From: Straminergon stramineum
Lineage: Eukaryota > Streptophyta > Bryopsida > Hypnales > Calliergonaceae
Direction: 5' to 3'
Length of the DNA stretch: 64,000 bases
NCBI GenBank assembly: GCA_963920665.1
Contig: OY987263.1
Coordinates: 32,228,547 to 32,292,546 of the forward strand
Positions 49,332-61,242 of the stretch are shown here, in pieces (within the stretch, counting starts at the first letter, position 1; the number at the start of each line of letters is the position of its first letter). Under the pieces are notes generated by a model. That model searched no databases and was not told the origin of the DNA. It worked only from the letters and a program-made list of their open reading frames with translations. A program made the position numbers and the translations under genes.

Positions 49332-49688
49332 AAGTGGCAGTTTTGATGTACCCCCCCTTAAGACAGATAGTAGCTTGCGATGCCCTTGATGTCCTGAGAA
49401 GCAAATTGAGACATTTGATGATTCAGTCATGATCAATGTACATACGTGTTAGAATTCATTATTATTCTTACAAGTACACTACCATCATATTATATCTGCA
49501 GTCCAGTACATTAATACTACTATTGCATTTGGCCTTTCTCTTTTGCCTTCTTCTTGAAATTCCAAGCTATGATGCATGAGTTTGTTGGGCTTGTAATGCT
49601 CCCATAATTGTTACTGCAGGTCTTGGCCATGTTGACACAGCACGTGTCTGAATTATATTGTATTTTATTGTATTTTATTGTAAATTAG

Positions 49689-49914
49689 CTTCCTCCGTCC
49701 CAAAATGCTTTTCCGGTACCCCTTACATTAAGGTTTTTTGTCCCAAAATGATTTTTTGGTTGCTCAAAAATGATCATTTTTTGTACTTGAAGATTCAGTG
49801 AATAGATAACAACTTCCTTGAAATGCTCAGAAACAGGGTTGAAATAATGTTATTTTCAGCCTTAATCACAAACATTTTGTTCAACCCAAAGACCATTTGG
49901 GGATGGAGGGAGTG
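49689..49914. mobile_element. Stowaway-like MITE (about 226 bp)
   Basis: The left end CTTCCTCCGTCCCAAAATG and the right end CATTTGGGGATGGAGGGAG are Stowaway-type inverted termini. A second CCCAAAATGAT motif lies inside. Shared internal words with 26681-27217 (AATAATGTTATTTTCAGCC, AACATTTTGTTC) show the same family. The flanking TA is not exact. Confidence 0.65.
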
Positions 49915-49919
49915 CATTG

Positions 49920-52690
49920 TTTAGTTGGAACTTCACCCTAAGCAAATTCTGAAATGAAAGAATTTTTTGTAGTGCAAGATGGCTGGCTAGCTTCGGCAGG
50001 AAAGAAATCACACTTTGAATAGAAAAAAAGAGTCACAAGCTTATGTCATTTCATTACAAACTTGGTTGCTAACCTCCAAAAATTGAGTGTAGAAATTACT
50101 CAATAATTTCATCATCTTAAGTGCCAAACTTGACCTCCATGTAAGGTAGACAAGCCTATTACCAACCTGTATGATTAGCAATTTGAATATCTCCAAGAGG
50201 GTCACATATTTTTTAGTGGTGTGTGCTTGTTTCAAGAATCAAATCCAAGTGAAATTATAAATTTTCATTGAAAACTGTAATTTTTGTGAATTTCTTTATT
50301 GATTTGTTGGCCTTGAAATTATAAAATTGCTCATAGAGTGGAGTCATGAACATCCTATAAACAACCCATAATCGCTCTCCTATGTATCTAATAGTACTTA
50401 AGCGTTCACCATTAAGGATTGACATGTTACCCCTCATTGGCATTAATGTAGTGATTTTGTTATAAATGAACAAATTTGGGTGAATTTTTGGATGGAATTG
50501 GGGCCTAAAGTAGGATGATAGAATTAGGCAATTGGTGGAAATGGGCTGACTTACCTTATTATGATCAAACTCTATTGTTGCCTTCGTCTTTTATCGGGTC
50601 TTTTATTTAGAATGGTGTTGTACTCTTTTCTGGTAAGGATATCCATTTAGTACAAAAGACATTCATAATTTATTAATAAGTTGTACAAAAATGCATGCAA
50701 AGAGAATTTGGAATCCCCTTTTGACTTCCAAAAAAATTTAGAATCTTTCATAGCATTTTAGGTGCAATTCCCTTTCAACTAAGAATTCTATTGATGCAAT
50801 CAATTGGCTTGCCTATGCGTGGTTAGGTACTCACATTGTCTAATCAACATTTTCTACATGGGATTGTTGCACTACATTTTCTACATGGGATTGTTAGACA
50901 CCATTTTAATACTAAATAAAAGTTGAAGAAAAATTCAAATTCAATCTAAAATAAAAAGCAAAAGAGGGGCCTAAGTGGATGGTCACTTTTCATGGTGTAT
51001 AGGCAAGTTCTATTGTGCTCCAAAAAATCCAAGTATGATTCTAATGTGCATTTTATATTGAAACAAAAAAATTTGAATAAGAAACTTGACTTCAAATTAA
51101 TTCATTTCATTCATAGAACCTCATTTGAGGTAACAAATATCCAATTCACTTCAAAGAAATAGCTTAATCTCTAAATTTTCTTTGGTTGTTATTTGATTTA
51201 ACAAATATTCAATCTACCTCAAACAAGTAGCTTAATTTCTAAAGTTTCTTTGGCCATTTGAGGTCCTAAACTATTGCAAAAAACTATTTTCTGAAAAAAT
51301 GTTAATATTTGTCCTTATTAGTATTTAGGTAGATTTGACCAAAAGACTTCTTGGTTAACTCATCAAAGATGTTTCCTTGTAAGTTTATATTGAAACATAG
51401 TCAAATGGAAGTTAGAGTATAATGCTTAAATTTCTCAACCAAAAATTTTCAAGCCTTCTTGGAGTTGAAGTTTTGTTTCTCAAACTATTAATTAAAAAAA
51501 TTGTAAAAACAAAAACCTTAGGAAAAATCTCACTTTGAAGAAATATAATTGAAAATACATGATTTAAGAAAAAATCAACACTCCATGTTCATCTTTGAAA
51601 ATATAATATTATAGGTAGAAGGTTGTACAAGATGAAGAAATATACAAAATTGTAAATTTCTCAAACAAAAAATAGAAAAATGTCAAACCTAAAGGCAAGA
51701 ATGTATTATAAGCAATCTAAGTCCTATGATTTGTTTTGATTAAATAAATAAATAAATTCTTCAATTCTAAAGTGAACTTTATAAGGTATTTTTGTGCAAT
51801 GATGACTTCATGGCTTGCAAAATGGAACTTCTCGTAAATTTCATTTCATCAATTAGAATGAAATGGTTTAAAGCTCTTGACAAATATATATGCTTGTAGA
51901 AGCAAATAAAATAAAAATTTGTAAAACTTTAAATGAAATTTCTTCTCCCTGAAGTACTTGAGGTTGCTTACAAAACTCAAATCAAATGAAGCTATATAAC
52001 CCATGTTGAGATTCAATCTTCCTCTGGACAGAAAATGAATTTCAGACAGCTTCAATACCTTATGAGTGGTTCAATTAGTAGTAATATGGCAGATTCTTCA
52101 ATTATATCAAATGTTATTAGCATGCCACATATGAACCATGAAAGCACCTTTTCATGCTCATTCTTGTTAATCAGACCCGTGCAAAGTCAACATGGATCAA
52201 AGGAAAAAAATTGATTTTTGCACCAATCAAAAAGTAAAATCCCTTGGTACCTCAAGCTGTTGAACCTTTACAATCTAATGTGGCCCTGATCAATTCACAC
52301 CTGGTTGAGGAATACGCCAGAAACGAGTCACAAACAAGCAGCTAGGTACGAAGAGCACCCACAATCACGGCCTTCGTGTGGTGGTTAAAACCTTCGCTTC
52401 TGCTGTGGCTCAAATGGCAGAGTCAATTCACTGCCTTGCATGGAAACAAAATCAGACTTGTGCAAACCACTATTACAAAGACAGGGCTTTATGAATCTTA
52501 GCCCTTTCCGCATTTTGTATATTCATGTACAAGACTTCCCAATTTAAAGCCTAACTTGCGTCGTAGTTTACCTCATTTTGGTTTCCCTACTAACGCCAAA
52601 AATTACAGAAAAAAACGTAAATGTTTTCAATGCAAACCACCCTCATAAAGAATCCTGGAGTGGTATGAAACTATAGATACGCATTCTTGT
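49920..52690. other. AT-rich intergenic DNA, no gene seen
   Basis: No supportable gene. CATTTTCTACATGGGATTGTT is repeated twice in tandem near 50850-50895. Composition shifts toward balanced from about 52.2 kb, which is probably the 3' flank of the heme oxygenase gene. Confidence 0.4.
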
Positions 52691-52697
52691 GTTGTAT

Positions 52698-54471
52698 TCA
52701 TTCAGTCGAGATAATCAAGCGTAAGATCTTGCCGGAGTACTTGAATGAATTCTCGGTCTCCTTTAGACAATGGTTCTTCTGCTCTCGTGTCCAATCCTGG
52801 AACAAGACGTGCAATAAATGTTACTTCTATGATCACGCAAGACCTCCTTTGAAATCAAGTTGTAAGCAAAACGAAGAAATTTGACCCATGAAAGTGAAAA
52901 ATGTGAACTGGACCTTGGATAATACTCATTCAGAGAAAGCTATTTGACATCAACCCCATTACCATCTAGCACAATGGACATACACAGATTGCAAAACTAC
53001 AAGCTGACTTGAGGTGGGAAGCACTACAACAACCGTCGTTTAGCACTAACGTAGATCCTACTACAAATTCAAAAATATGACTAAGAAGTAACTGACCTCT
53101 GCAACTTTGTTCAAGCTTGACTTCACTGCCCCTAGAAGCTCAGGGAGCTCCCCGTCCCACTTGTAAAACTCCAACTCCCTACCGTCCAAGAGAATCTCTG
53201 CAACCTGTACGATAAAAAAACCAGACATCAGTCAAGCTTAACTATGGACACATTGCATTGACCACATCGACTCGTCAAAGCAAGTCATCAGTAGGATCTG
53301 AAAAACTGAAAAAAGTCGAATCTGATATACGGTAGAGGATTATTGCTTCAACCTCTGACATTCTGAGTTGCAATGAAGGTCAGCCAAGATTTGTCTCTCA
53401 AGGAAGCAAAATCTACACTACAATACACAGCAATTTGCACTAACAAAAGCTGCACATGTTCCTTGAGATAAGGGCAATGTGCAGAGATACGTGCAGTCTT
53501 GGTTACAATTGTTACACATCCCAAAGACAGCGTAGCGGGATTCACTGCACATACCTTTTTCCCAATGAATTTACCACCAGCTGAATGAGCAAAGTACACG
53601 TTGTAAAAGTGGCAGATGAACGCAGGCGGATCTGTCTCCGACAATTCCGTCAAATAATTCGCGTAAGTGGTTCCTTCTATTCCAGCTTCAGGAATCTCAT
53701 GCCCTTGGCTTGCAAACCACTCGAAGTCCTTCGCCAACTTGTCTGCTCGCTCCAGCCCGGTATTCCTAAAAAGCTCATCTGAATTATGCAACAATAGATT
53801 TAATCAATTCTCATGTCTCACCCGAAGGATGGAATGCCATACAAGGTAGATGCTCTGGTTCCCTAAACCATATCTCTGAGTACGACACTTAATGTCATTC
53901 AATCATAAATCAATAGAAAACTGTCAAACCTCGCAAACCCTAAAGGAAAAATGTGATCATGGATAAAAGCACGATGGCACTCACACGAAGGATGCGCGGC
54001 TTTCTCCACAATAGTCTCCATGGTGTCGTAAACCAGCTTGCTATCCACAAGGAATTTCAAGTATCCCACGATTGAAGGCTTCCACTGCCCCACCGGCTGC
54101 ACATCCGCCTCCTTCTCCCCCTCCTTGGATTGATCCTTGGTGTGCAGCTTCATAGCCACGAACCGCATCTCCTCCACGAAGCCCTTGTTCTCTCCCGGGA
54201 ACCGCGCCTTCTTGTCGCCTTTCTCCGCAGTGGAGGAGCTCGCTCTCACAGCAAACGCAGAGCTCGTAGAAGTACTCGGCGACCCATCCACCCCCCCAAA
54301 CCCTAAAAATCGCCCGAAGAAATTCCCGCTCCGGAGATCCACTTTGGGCGAGGAAATTCTCGACCAGAAATGTACGGACGTCGATCCCACGCTCTTCTCG
54401 CGCACTGCCGCCACAGGCACGACCGGCGCCGCCGAGCCTTTCAATCTCAACCCCAGCTCCATAGCCATCAT
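52698..54471 (-). CDS. HO1: plastid heme oxygenase (HY1/HO1 type), 305 aa
   Basis: Four exons on the minus strand: 54471-53985, 53778-53555, 53204-53097, 52796-52698. All junctions keep frame. Heme oxygenase opens heme to biliverdin IXa, CO and iron with ferredoxin in plastids; biliverdin feeds phytochrome chromophore synthesis. The first 75 or so residues are Ser/Arg-rich and look like a transit peptide. Then come [15 protein letters not shown] (His110, the expected proximal heme ligand), [59 protein letters not shown] (distal helix glycines) and [15 protein letters not shown]. The end is [28 protein letters not shown]. Length and motif order match the HO1 rather than the HO2 subfamily, since the proximal His is kept. 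I took the ATG pair at 54471/54468; an in-frame ATG at 54525 would add 18 hydrophobic residues and is less likely. Confidence 0.95.
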
Positions 54472-55050
54472 CACACCAAATGACCACAAATATCCGCAAA
54501 TATCCGCAAATGTGCACAATACCAAAGAAATTCACTGTAAGCCGCAACTCCTCTCAGTCGTCCTCCCTCACAACTTCATCAATTCCACAAACGCTTCCCC
54601 TCAATCTCGCACCTCGCAAACTGAAACAGAGCAAGCCAAAATTCGTGAGACCCCCTGAAAACCAATGAAGGCGACAAAAGCTTCACATAGCTAAACCTCC
54701 ACCTGGAATACAACTATACCTGGACAGTTGATACAGCAGCCACAAATTCCAGTGGTTGGAAGAACCTTGGAAAAGTGGGTACTGGTTAGAGTCAAGTGGA
54801 GCTGCAAGTGGATGAAATGGTAGCGGAAAAGCGGCAGAAACTGGAAGAAGAGAAGAGGGGTGCCTGGTGTGTAACTTACCAGCAGAGAGCGGATGAAACT
54901 TGCGATTGATTACTAAAGCTTCGGAAGTGTTGTGATGTTGAATTGCGAGATGGAGGAAATGGTTTTGCTTTTGTTTAGGGGATGGCGATGGAAGTGGTGG
55001 TGAATTGGTGATGAGATTGAGTGTTTGCCATGAGGTGATGGATAAGCTTC
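54472..55050 (-). other. 5' leader and proximal promoter of HO1
   Basis: Non-coding by inspection; open frames on both strands show no family match. It has balanced composition up to about 55.15 kb, then an abrupt change to AT-rich repeat DNA. TSS not determined. Confidence 0.35.
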
Positions 55051-55150
55051 TGTTGACGTGCACGCTTCTCTTCATCTCCGGCACACGCTCGGGGCGCTCC
55101 GGATCCCATCTCCGGTTGGCCGATCTCCGGTTGGCCGAAAGCCACGTCAC
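55051..55150 (-). promoter_or_regulatory. ACGT-core motifs and a 15-bp direct repeat upstream of HO1
   Basis: GCCACGTCAC at 55141-55150 (minus strand GTGACGTGGC) is a strong bZIP-type ACGT element, and TTGACGTGCA at about 55053 is a second one. Between them ATCTCCGGTTGGCCG is repeated exactly (55108-55122 and 55123-55137). They lie about 0.6-0.7 kb upstream of the HO1 ATG. HY5-like bZIPs bind ACGT cores in light-regulated genes; that they act here is inference. Confidence 0.4.
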
Positions 55151-55252
55151 ACTCCCTTGGGTTGGTTTTATTAAAGAAATTAAGAAAAAAAATTCTCCTC
55201 CTTTTTAAAAAAAAAATGCTGTCAGTAGTAATGAAATTAATGTGATTACGGA

Positions 55253-55511
55253 TACACTAATAATGAAATTTAGTAATAACTACATTGATTGAATTGAAAA
55301 TGTTATAAGTTCTTACCAACTATGTCTATTAAAAAACTCCCTCTTTAAATAGTACTGATATCTATGTTCTTGATGAAGATTTTTACCAAGAATATAGATA
55401 TCAATACTATTTAAAGAGGGAGTTTTTTAATAGACATAGTTGGTAAAAACCTATAGCATTTTCAAATCAATTAGTTTGGTTACTCCTAAATTTCATTATT
55501 AGAATAGTGTA
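55253..55511. mobile_element. foldback MITE upstream of HO1 (259 bp)
   Basis: The ends read TACACTAATAATGAAATTTA and, inverted, TAAATTTCATTATT through TAGTGTA. The central arms at 55315-55354 and 55405-55444 are exact reverse complements over 40 bases. Outer arms are diverged while the inner ones are perfect. The outer TA may be the target duplication, leaving CACTA...TAGTG termini, the same layout as the CACTG element at 31074-31267. Confidence 0.75.
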
Positions 55512-57797
55512 AGAGTTTGAAAGTGGGGAAACTTATCACACTATTTGGATGAATGTGGTATAGTAATCAACATGAACATTTAGATGGAAGTGAGATGAAG
55601 CTTGGATGACAATTGTACTCATTTGAGATTTTATGCAATGGAGATATACTTTGAATATTATAAATACCAAACAATAGAAGTATAAAGTTCAAAACTGTAC
55701 CCCAAATTCTTGACCAAATTATACTCAAAACTTGAGAATGGTGGAAAACTCTATAGGAAACTCATTGAGCACTTTACATATACATCTCAAAATGTAGATT
55801 ATGTTCTATTGAAATTAATTAAATTATGTTTAACTTTCATAGGTTATGTGCAACTAGCAAATTTGCATCATTGCAAAACTAGTGTATGTTAGTGTTATTA
55901 TTGTGGGCTACACTAATTGGATTAATTTGTGTAGAGAATTTTATAATTAAATCACAATGTTTAAAAACTGAAAATTTCTTTGAAAATTAATTGAAAATCT
56001 ATTTATTTGTTAAATTCTTAATTTCTGCTCACTTGTAAAAAAAGTACTGTACAAGTTAGTACTGATGAACAAACATTTAATCTTCATATAAAGATATATT
56101 TTCTGTGATTAGAACACTGATATTGTTTACTACGGAGTATTATACTTGCCTAAAAACTCCCTGTTCCTCTCATAACGTTCTTTCGTGAATTGGAATACAA
56201 TTTTTGGCAAGAAAACCCCACAAGTTAAGTTACCTTTTCATACGCACAAGAATGGTCAAGAGATTGGTGAATTGGATAAGAGAGATTGAAAGACACGTAA
56301 GGGCCCCAAAAAATATTCGTGAAACAAAAAGGAAAAGGAGATGCTCTCGTCACTGAACCTTACTTTTTGCTTGACTTGTTGCTGCCTTGCTCTGGTGCAC
56401 TTCTATTGCTTTCTAGAGGAATGGCATCTAATTCAGTATATATCTCCAGGTTCTAGCATTTCTTTATGCCAGATTGCTTTTAAACGGCTTCCTGTACTGT
56501 ACACACCACTTGATGTACAGTACCCTCGGGGAGTCCAACCAGGACGCACCCAACATAGGAAAGGCAAATACTTTTCTAGATGCACACATTTAACCAGAAT
56601 GTCAATCCTTACACCGGTCTAAAGTTGCTGCTTTTTGAACTAGTCCTGCTTGAATACATGGAAAGTTCGAATCAGAGATCGCTGTAGTCTTGACATAAGA
56701 CACGTCAAATCACATCACGGACATCAAGATGTACTGTACATGTACCGAGCAAGAAGTGTCTATTACTAGGGTCAGACGAAATCAGATGACCGACAGAAAT
56801 AGACTGGCTAACAGACGAAGAGTAAAACTTAGAGGTAGAAATGTAATGCAAAGGTTTCTCCTTTCAATAATATAACGGTGCAAAATTGCTCTTGACATGA
56901 TCATACAAAAACAGAAGCTAGCCTAAGCATGTTTAAACAGTATAAACCGAGTTGAATGAAAGGGAACACCTACCACATCGGCTCTCCAGTCGCCGCTAAA
57001 CCCTCCATGGGAAGATGGATGTTCCTTTGAGCTAATCAGTAGTTACATCGCGATTCTTAGCAACGACCTAAAGTCAAAAGACCCATCCCAAGCAATGTTT
57101 TGAGATCGAGGAAGAAGACCCACTGAACACGCTGTTTACTGTATGCTATGGCTCGCAAAATCTTCCTGGCCCAGGGACTTTTGATGACCTATCACTTCAA
57201 GATTAAACAAGAAAAATTTAATGAAAGGAAGAATTATAAATGAATAGCGAAGAAACGAGAGCCACACGGTAAAGAGACTGGCGAATGTCACGTCAGCAAG
57301 GAGAGAGCTTCCCAACCATACCACCTGCAACACCTGCATCCTAAGGTACAACCAACTCCCTGCAATACACCAGAGACAAACATTGGCTACTATGTAGTTC
57401 AACACAAATGATCTTCCTATTCGGACAGTAGTCATCTACAGCTCTAAAAAGCTCATATCTGAGATCATGCAAAGAAATGAAGATACGATGGCTTCTACCC
57501 TACACTTCTCAGCTGCTTGTAGTAAACATTGACTTTCTCTGACATTCACACTTACGTTAAGCAGCTAACAGAAGCGAAACGTCAGAACAACGCAGACTCA
57601 ATATTTAGGAGTTTTCCCGGAGATGATGAAGATCTCAGAATGAACATCAACCACGGGCCATATCCCGGGAATGAACTTTCACTTTAGCTGACAAGATTTG
57701 TTGCACAGATTTATAGAGCAAAACCACCAAGACTAATCTTCGAAGGATCTCATAAACGTAAGTATTAACCATTAGGAGAAAAAAAGAGGGGTATTAA
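55512..57797. other. intergenic between HO1 and IPMS, no gene seen
   Basis: AT-rich to about 56.3 kb, then balanced DNA that probably includes the 3' UTR of the IPMS gene. The hydrophobic minus-strand frame at 57136-57435 contains LQVVWLGSSLLAD but has no supporting start, splice pattern or neighbouring exons. No RNA gene recognised. Confidence 0.35.
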
Positions 57798-59720
57798 TTA
57801 CTGCGAAACTGCTGCTTTCTTGTCACTCCTCATGCCTGTCGTGGGTTGTCTTTTCGCTACACTAAAGGTAAGCATTTTGTTTAAAGCGCTAATGTAGGCA
57901 CGAACACTGGATACGACAACATCTTCGGATGCGCCAGTTCCGCTGTACGATCGAGGAACTTGACTGCCCGTCTGAGGATTCGTCACTGTCAGAGGGTCAT
58001 GTGCCCGAATCTGAACTCTTGTATGAGCAATGGCATCAATTCCTTCTGTCACGGCGTTCATTGTGTATTCTAAGAGAGTCACTGGTGCTTTCACAATGGT
58101 ATCCACGGCCTTGTATGCAGCATCCACTGGACCTGTTCCCACTGACATCCCAATATGCTGAACGCCATCAGGACCTTCCAGCTTCACTGTGGCCGTGGAC
58201 AGCCCTGAGGTTCCACACACCACCTGGATGAGATCTAAAGACCACAAAGTCTCTGGCTGGAAAACCTCATCCGAGAGAAGTGTTTCTAGATCATCGTCTG
58301 AAAAGTTCTTCTTCTTCTCCGCAACAGACTTGAACCTCTTGAACACGTCGTCCAACTCCTTCCCTTCGATTTCATAACCCAGCTGATTCAGCCTCTGCTT
58401 CAATGCATGGCGTCCGCTGAGCTTCCCCAGCACAATCCCCGACGCATTCGCACGAACCAGACCGATATCTTCCGGAGAAAGAATCTCGTAGGTCCCTTTG
58501 TGCTTCAGCATCCCATCTTGATGAATTCCACTCTCGTGAGCAAAGGCATTGGCACCCACAATGGCCTTGTGAGGTTGCACCACCATGCCTGTGTACTCAG
58601 AGACCATGCGGGAAGCCAAAGCGATATGCTTCGTATTCAAACCCGTGTACAAACCTCCCATCTGCTCTTGACCCCTGCACCTCAATGCTATCACAACCTC
58701 CTCAAGAGAGGCGTTTCCAGCACGCTCCCCAATGCCATTGATTGTCACCTCCACTTGCCGCGCTCCGGCATGTGCACCTGCCAGGGTGTTGGCTGTCGCA
58801 AGCCCTAGATCGTTCTGACAATGGGTGGAAAATATCACTTTGTCTGCACCAGGAGTGTTTGCTTTCAGCTTCGTGATCAAACCACCGAATTCACTGGGTA
58901 TATTGTATCCCACCGTATCTGGGATGTTGAGAGTGGTGGCACCAGCTTTGATAACCTCGCCGAGAATTCTGTACAGAAATTCTGGATCCGAACGGCCAGC
59001 GTCCTCAGGACTGAACTCGACATCTTCGCAGCCTAAGCTGCGCGCATAAGCCACCATCTCGGTTGCAATTTGAACAACCTGGTCAGGCGTTTTCTTCAGC
59101 TTGTGCACCATGTGGATTTCACTCGTGGCGATGAACGTGTGGATCCGAGGTCGGAGAGCGTGTTTCACTGCCTCCCACGCAGCGTCGATGTCCTTCTTGT
59201 TGCACCTGGAGAGGCCACAAATCACAGGAACGTAACCATCTTCGTCCACATTGTTGCCAACCTCCTGGGCGATCAGGCGCACGGCTTCTAGGTCGTCAGG
59301 AGAGGCGATAGGAAAGCCGGCTTCGATGATGTCCACCCCGAGTTTTGCAAGTTGTCTGGCAATGTCGAGCTTCTCCTTGCTGGTCATGGTTGCGCCAGGG
59401 GATTGCTCTCCATCTCGCAGGGTGGTATCGAAAACGCGCACGTACGAGGGGTCGTCGATTCGGTTAGGAATGTACTGCGGCCTTTTCTTGAACGCTGTTC
59501 CGTTGCATCGGATAAGGGCGCCAGAAGGTCCTTCTCTCGTCCTCTGAACACCATTCCTGGGGACAGGAAACGGGACAGCAAAGGTGGAGGATAGAGCCAA
59601 AGACGAAGACGGAGATTGTCGGACTGCAGCCACATGTCTCGTCGTCTCACGCGCCAGTGGTTCCCAAACATGACTCCTGGCCGTAATACCTCCCACCGTC
59701 TTCGCCTGCACACACGCCAT
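57798..59720 (-). CDS. IPMS: 2-isopropylmalate synthase, plastid, intronless (640 aa)
   Basis: The enzyme condenses acetyl-CoA with 2-oxoisovalerate to 2-isopropylmalate, the committed step of leucine synthesis in plastids. Residues 1 to about 75 are Ser/Arg/Thr-rich and look like a transit peptide. The HMGL-like TIM barrel starts at [18 protein letters not shown] (Arg102, Asp103). It continues with [33 protein letters not shown] (His300, Asn303), [10 protein letters not shown] and [17 protein letters not shown]. After a linker, residues about 490-620 form the LeuA allosteric domain ([42 protein letters not shown]). Leucine feedback should therefore be kept, unlike in methylthioalkylmalate synthases that lost this domain. 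The whole protein is one uninterrupted frame, whereas flowering-plant orthologues are split by about ten introns. No frameshift or stop is seen and all catalytic motifs are intact, so it is probably functional. Confidence 0.96.
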   Translation of the reverse strand: MACVQAKTVGGITARSHVWEPLARETTRHVAAVRQSPSSSLALSSTFAVPFPVPRNGVQRTREGPSGALIRCNGTAFKKRPQYIPNRIDDPSYVRVFDTTLRDGEQSPGATMTSKEKLDIARQLAKLGVDIIEAGFPIASPDDLEAVRLIAQEVGNNVDEDGYVPVICGLSRCNKKDIDAAWEAVKHALRPRIHTFIATSEIHMVHKLKKTPDQVVQIATEMVAYARSLGCEDVEFSPEDAGRSDPEFLYRILGEVIKAGATTLNIPDTVGYNIPSEFGGLITKLKANTPGADKVIFSTHCQNDLGLATANTLAGAHAGARQVEVTINGIGERAGNASLEEVVIALRCRGQEQMGGLYTGLNTKHIALASRMVSEYTGMVVQPHKAIVGANAFAHESGIHQDGMLKHKGTYEILSPEDIGLVRANASGIVLGKLSGRHALKQRLNQLGYEIEGKELDDVFKRFKSVAEKKKNFSDDDLETLLSDEVFQPETLWSLDLIQVVCGTSGLSTATVKLEGPDGVQHIGMSVGTGPVDAAYKAVDTIVKAPVTLLEYTMNAVTEGIDAIAHTRVQIRAHDPLTVTNPQTGSQVPRSYSGTGASEDVVVSSVRAYISALNKMLTFSVAKRQPTTGMRSDKKAAVSQ

Positions 59721-60522
59721 TGGAGCTCTCTCTCTCTTCTATACGCTCTCCACGCTCTGTAAAAGAAAAATTCCTCCGCCAAAATTAATCAAAATCTCTC
59801 AAAGCTTCTTAAAAAGTCCCTCGATCTTGCGCTCTCGCATCGTCTATATTGCTTCTTACTCAACATACGGTGACGCCACTGTGATTCAAACCACGACAAC
59901 TCCAACTCTGACAGCATAAACCCTCGCCATTGCAATTCCTCTTCTCCAAGTGAACATAAACCCCAAACCCTAAATTCAACCTTCGAAGGACGAAAATGCA
60001 ACTTCAGCTCCCGGAATGCAAACCTCAGAACTTCACTTCAAAATCTGAAGAAATTCTCATGTCGTTCACGGCTCTGACTCCACTAAAGCTCGATCTGATT
60101 GTGTACAATGCCAGTTAAGCTATCTTCAAGCTCACTGAGCCGTTCTGGACGTGAAAACGTTCGCCGTGAAGCGCTCCGTCGTGTCTGAGTACAGTAAGTT
60201 CGCTGTACAGAATTCGGTTGGGGCGCTGGCTGATTGAAACCGCAGCACCAACGATAGGAATGCGAAGAGGCACAGCATAGATGTCCCGGAGAAGGGTTTA
60301 GTAGAGGCTGCGAATGTGGGAGGGACGACTCAGCCTGTGCGTGTTTTATCCGAAATATTCATCCAACATATTCATCCGCTTCAGTGGAGTCTTGGATGAC
60401 CGCCAGATAAGAATTTAGTACTATTCCTTGGAATGCACTCAACTTTGTAACTGAGAATCCTCTTATAATAGGGTTGCTAGCACTTGCCTTCCGCAACAAG
60501 TTAGGGCTTTTCACAAATGAGG
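59721..60522 (-). other. 5' leader/promoter of IPMS and a gene-like stretch
   Basis: Balanced composition extends to about 60.35 kb. The part nearest the IPMS ATG is presumably its 5' UTR. At 60.1-60.35 kb a plus-strand frame with coding-like composition (containing VKTFAVKRSVVSEYSKFA) runs for about 28 codons to a TGA and stays open beyond it. I recognise no family. It may be a broken exon or simply leader DNA. Confidence 0.35.
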
Positions 60523-60524
60523 TA

Positions 60525-60763
60525 CACAAAATAGTGAAATTAGGTTGCCTAATAGGACATTTTACACAATATAAATATTTGTAGTTATTGTACAAGAGTG
60601 CACTACTTTTGAAGTAGGTATTGTTGTAATTGGTACTTATGAACCTCTATGTGTACAAATGAAAATATTTGTAGAAGTATTTCTTGACTTCGATTATTGT
60701 TTAGTAACTTTCTTAGAATAAGAGAACCTAATTGTTCTAACAACCTAATTTCACTATTTTGTG
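60525..60763. mobile_element. MITE candidate with 23-bp inverted ends, TA duplication
   Basis: The left end CACAAAATAGTGAAATTAGG (plus TTG) recurs exactly inverted at the right end (CAACCTAATTTCACTATTTT plus GTG). TA flanks are at 60523-60524 and 60764-60765. The 239-bp body encodes nothing. Confidence 0.65.
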
Positions 60764-60765
60764 TA

Positions 60766-61242
60766 ATGATATCTATGATAATTAACTCCTTGAAAAGATG
60801 GAGCACTATTAAATCTTTTACATTATATTTGACCCTCAATCTTGTATTTTTATTATATGAGACTACTTGTTGTGAAAGAGAACTAGATCCCTATTAGTTT
60901 CAAGAAAAAACATCATTTTTATAAATTTTATATATTATAATAAAAATGATTTAATAAATATAACAAAAACTATTCAATTAACTTCTTTTTTTCAAGTAAT
61001 AGTAGTAATAACTAATCCATTAAATTCGAAGTAAAATAGAAATTTACCAAAAGATTATTTTGGGTATTTTTTTACTAAATTACATCCAAATTCTATTTTA
61101 AGTAAAAAAAATTTTGATTTTTCTATTGAAGATTTTGTTCGAGGGTGTCCATTACAAATCTTAATTTTTTTAGTGTTAAAGGCTCTTGGAGATGAATCTC
61201 CAATATACTAGATCTTGGGAAAATGTATATTATAGATCTTAA
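60766..61242. other. AT-rich intergenic DNA, no gene seen
   Basis: Very AT-rich; nothing supportable. Confidence 0.4.

Noticed and set aside
52380..52460. tRNA-like stretch GTGGCTCAAATGGCAGAGTC
   Set aside because: The A-box-like part is not followed by a B box or a foldable acceptor/T arm, so no tRNA gene is called.
53585..54668. Plus-strand ORFs opposite the heme oxygenase exons
   Set aside because: Shadows of the GC-rich coding exons; the minus-strand protein is unambiguous.
57136..57435. Hydrophobic frame with LQVVWLGSSLLAD, faintly like a MATE transporter segment, and a similar LQVVWL..LLAD frame at 22442-22744
   Set aside because: The similarity covers about a dozen residues, there are no neighbouring exons or other MATE motifs, and low-complexity hydrophobic frames arise easily. 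Not reported as a pseudogene.
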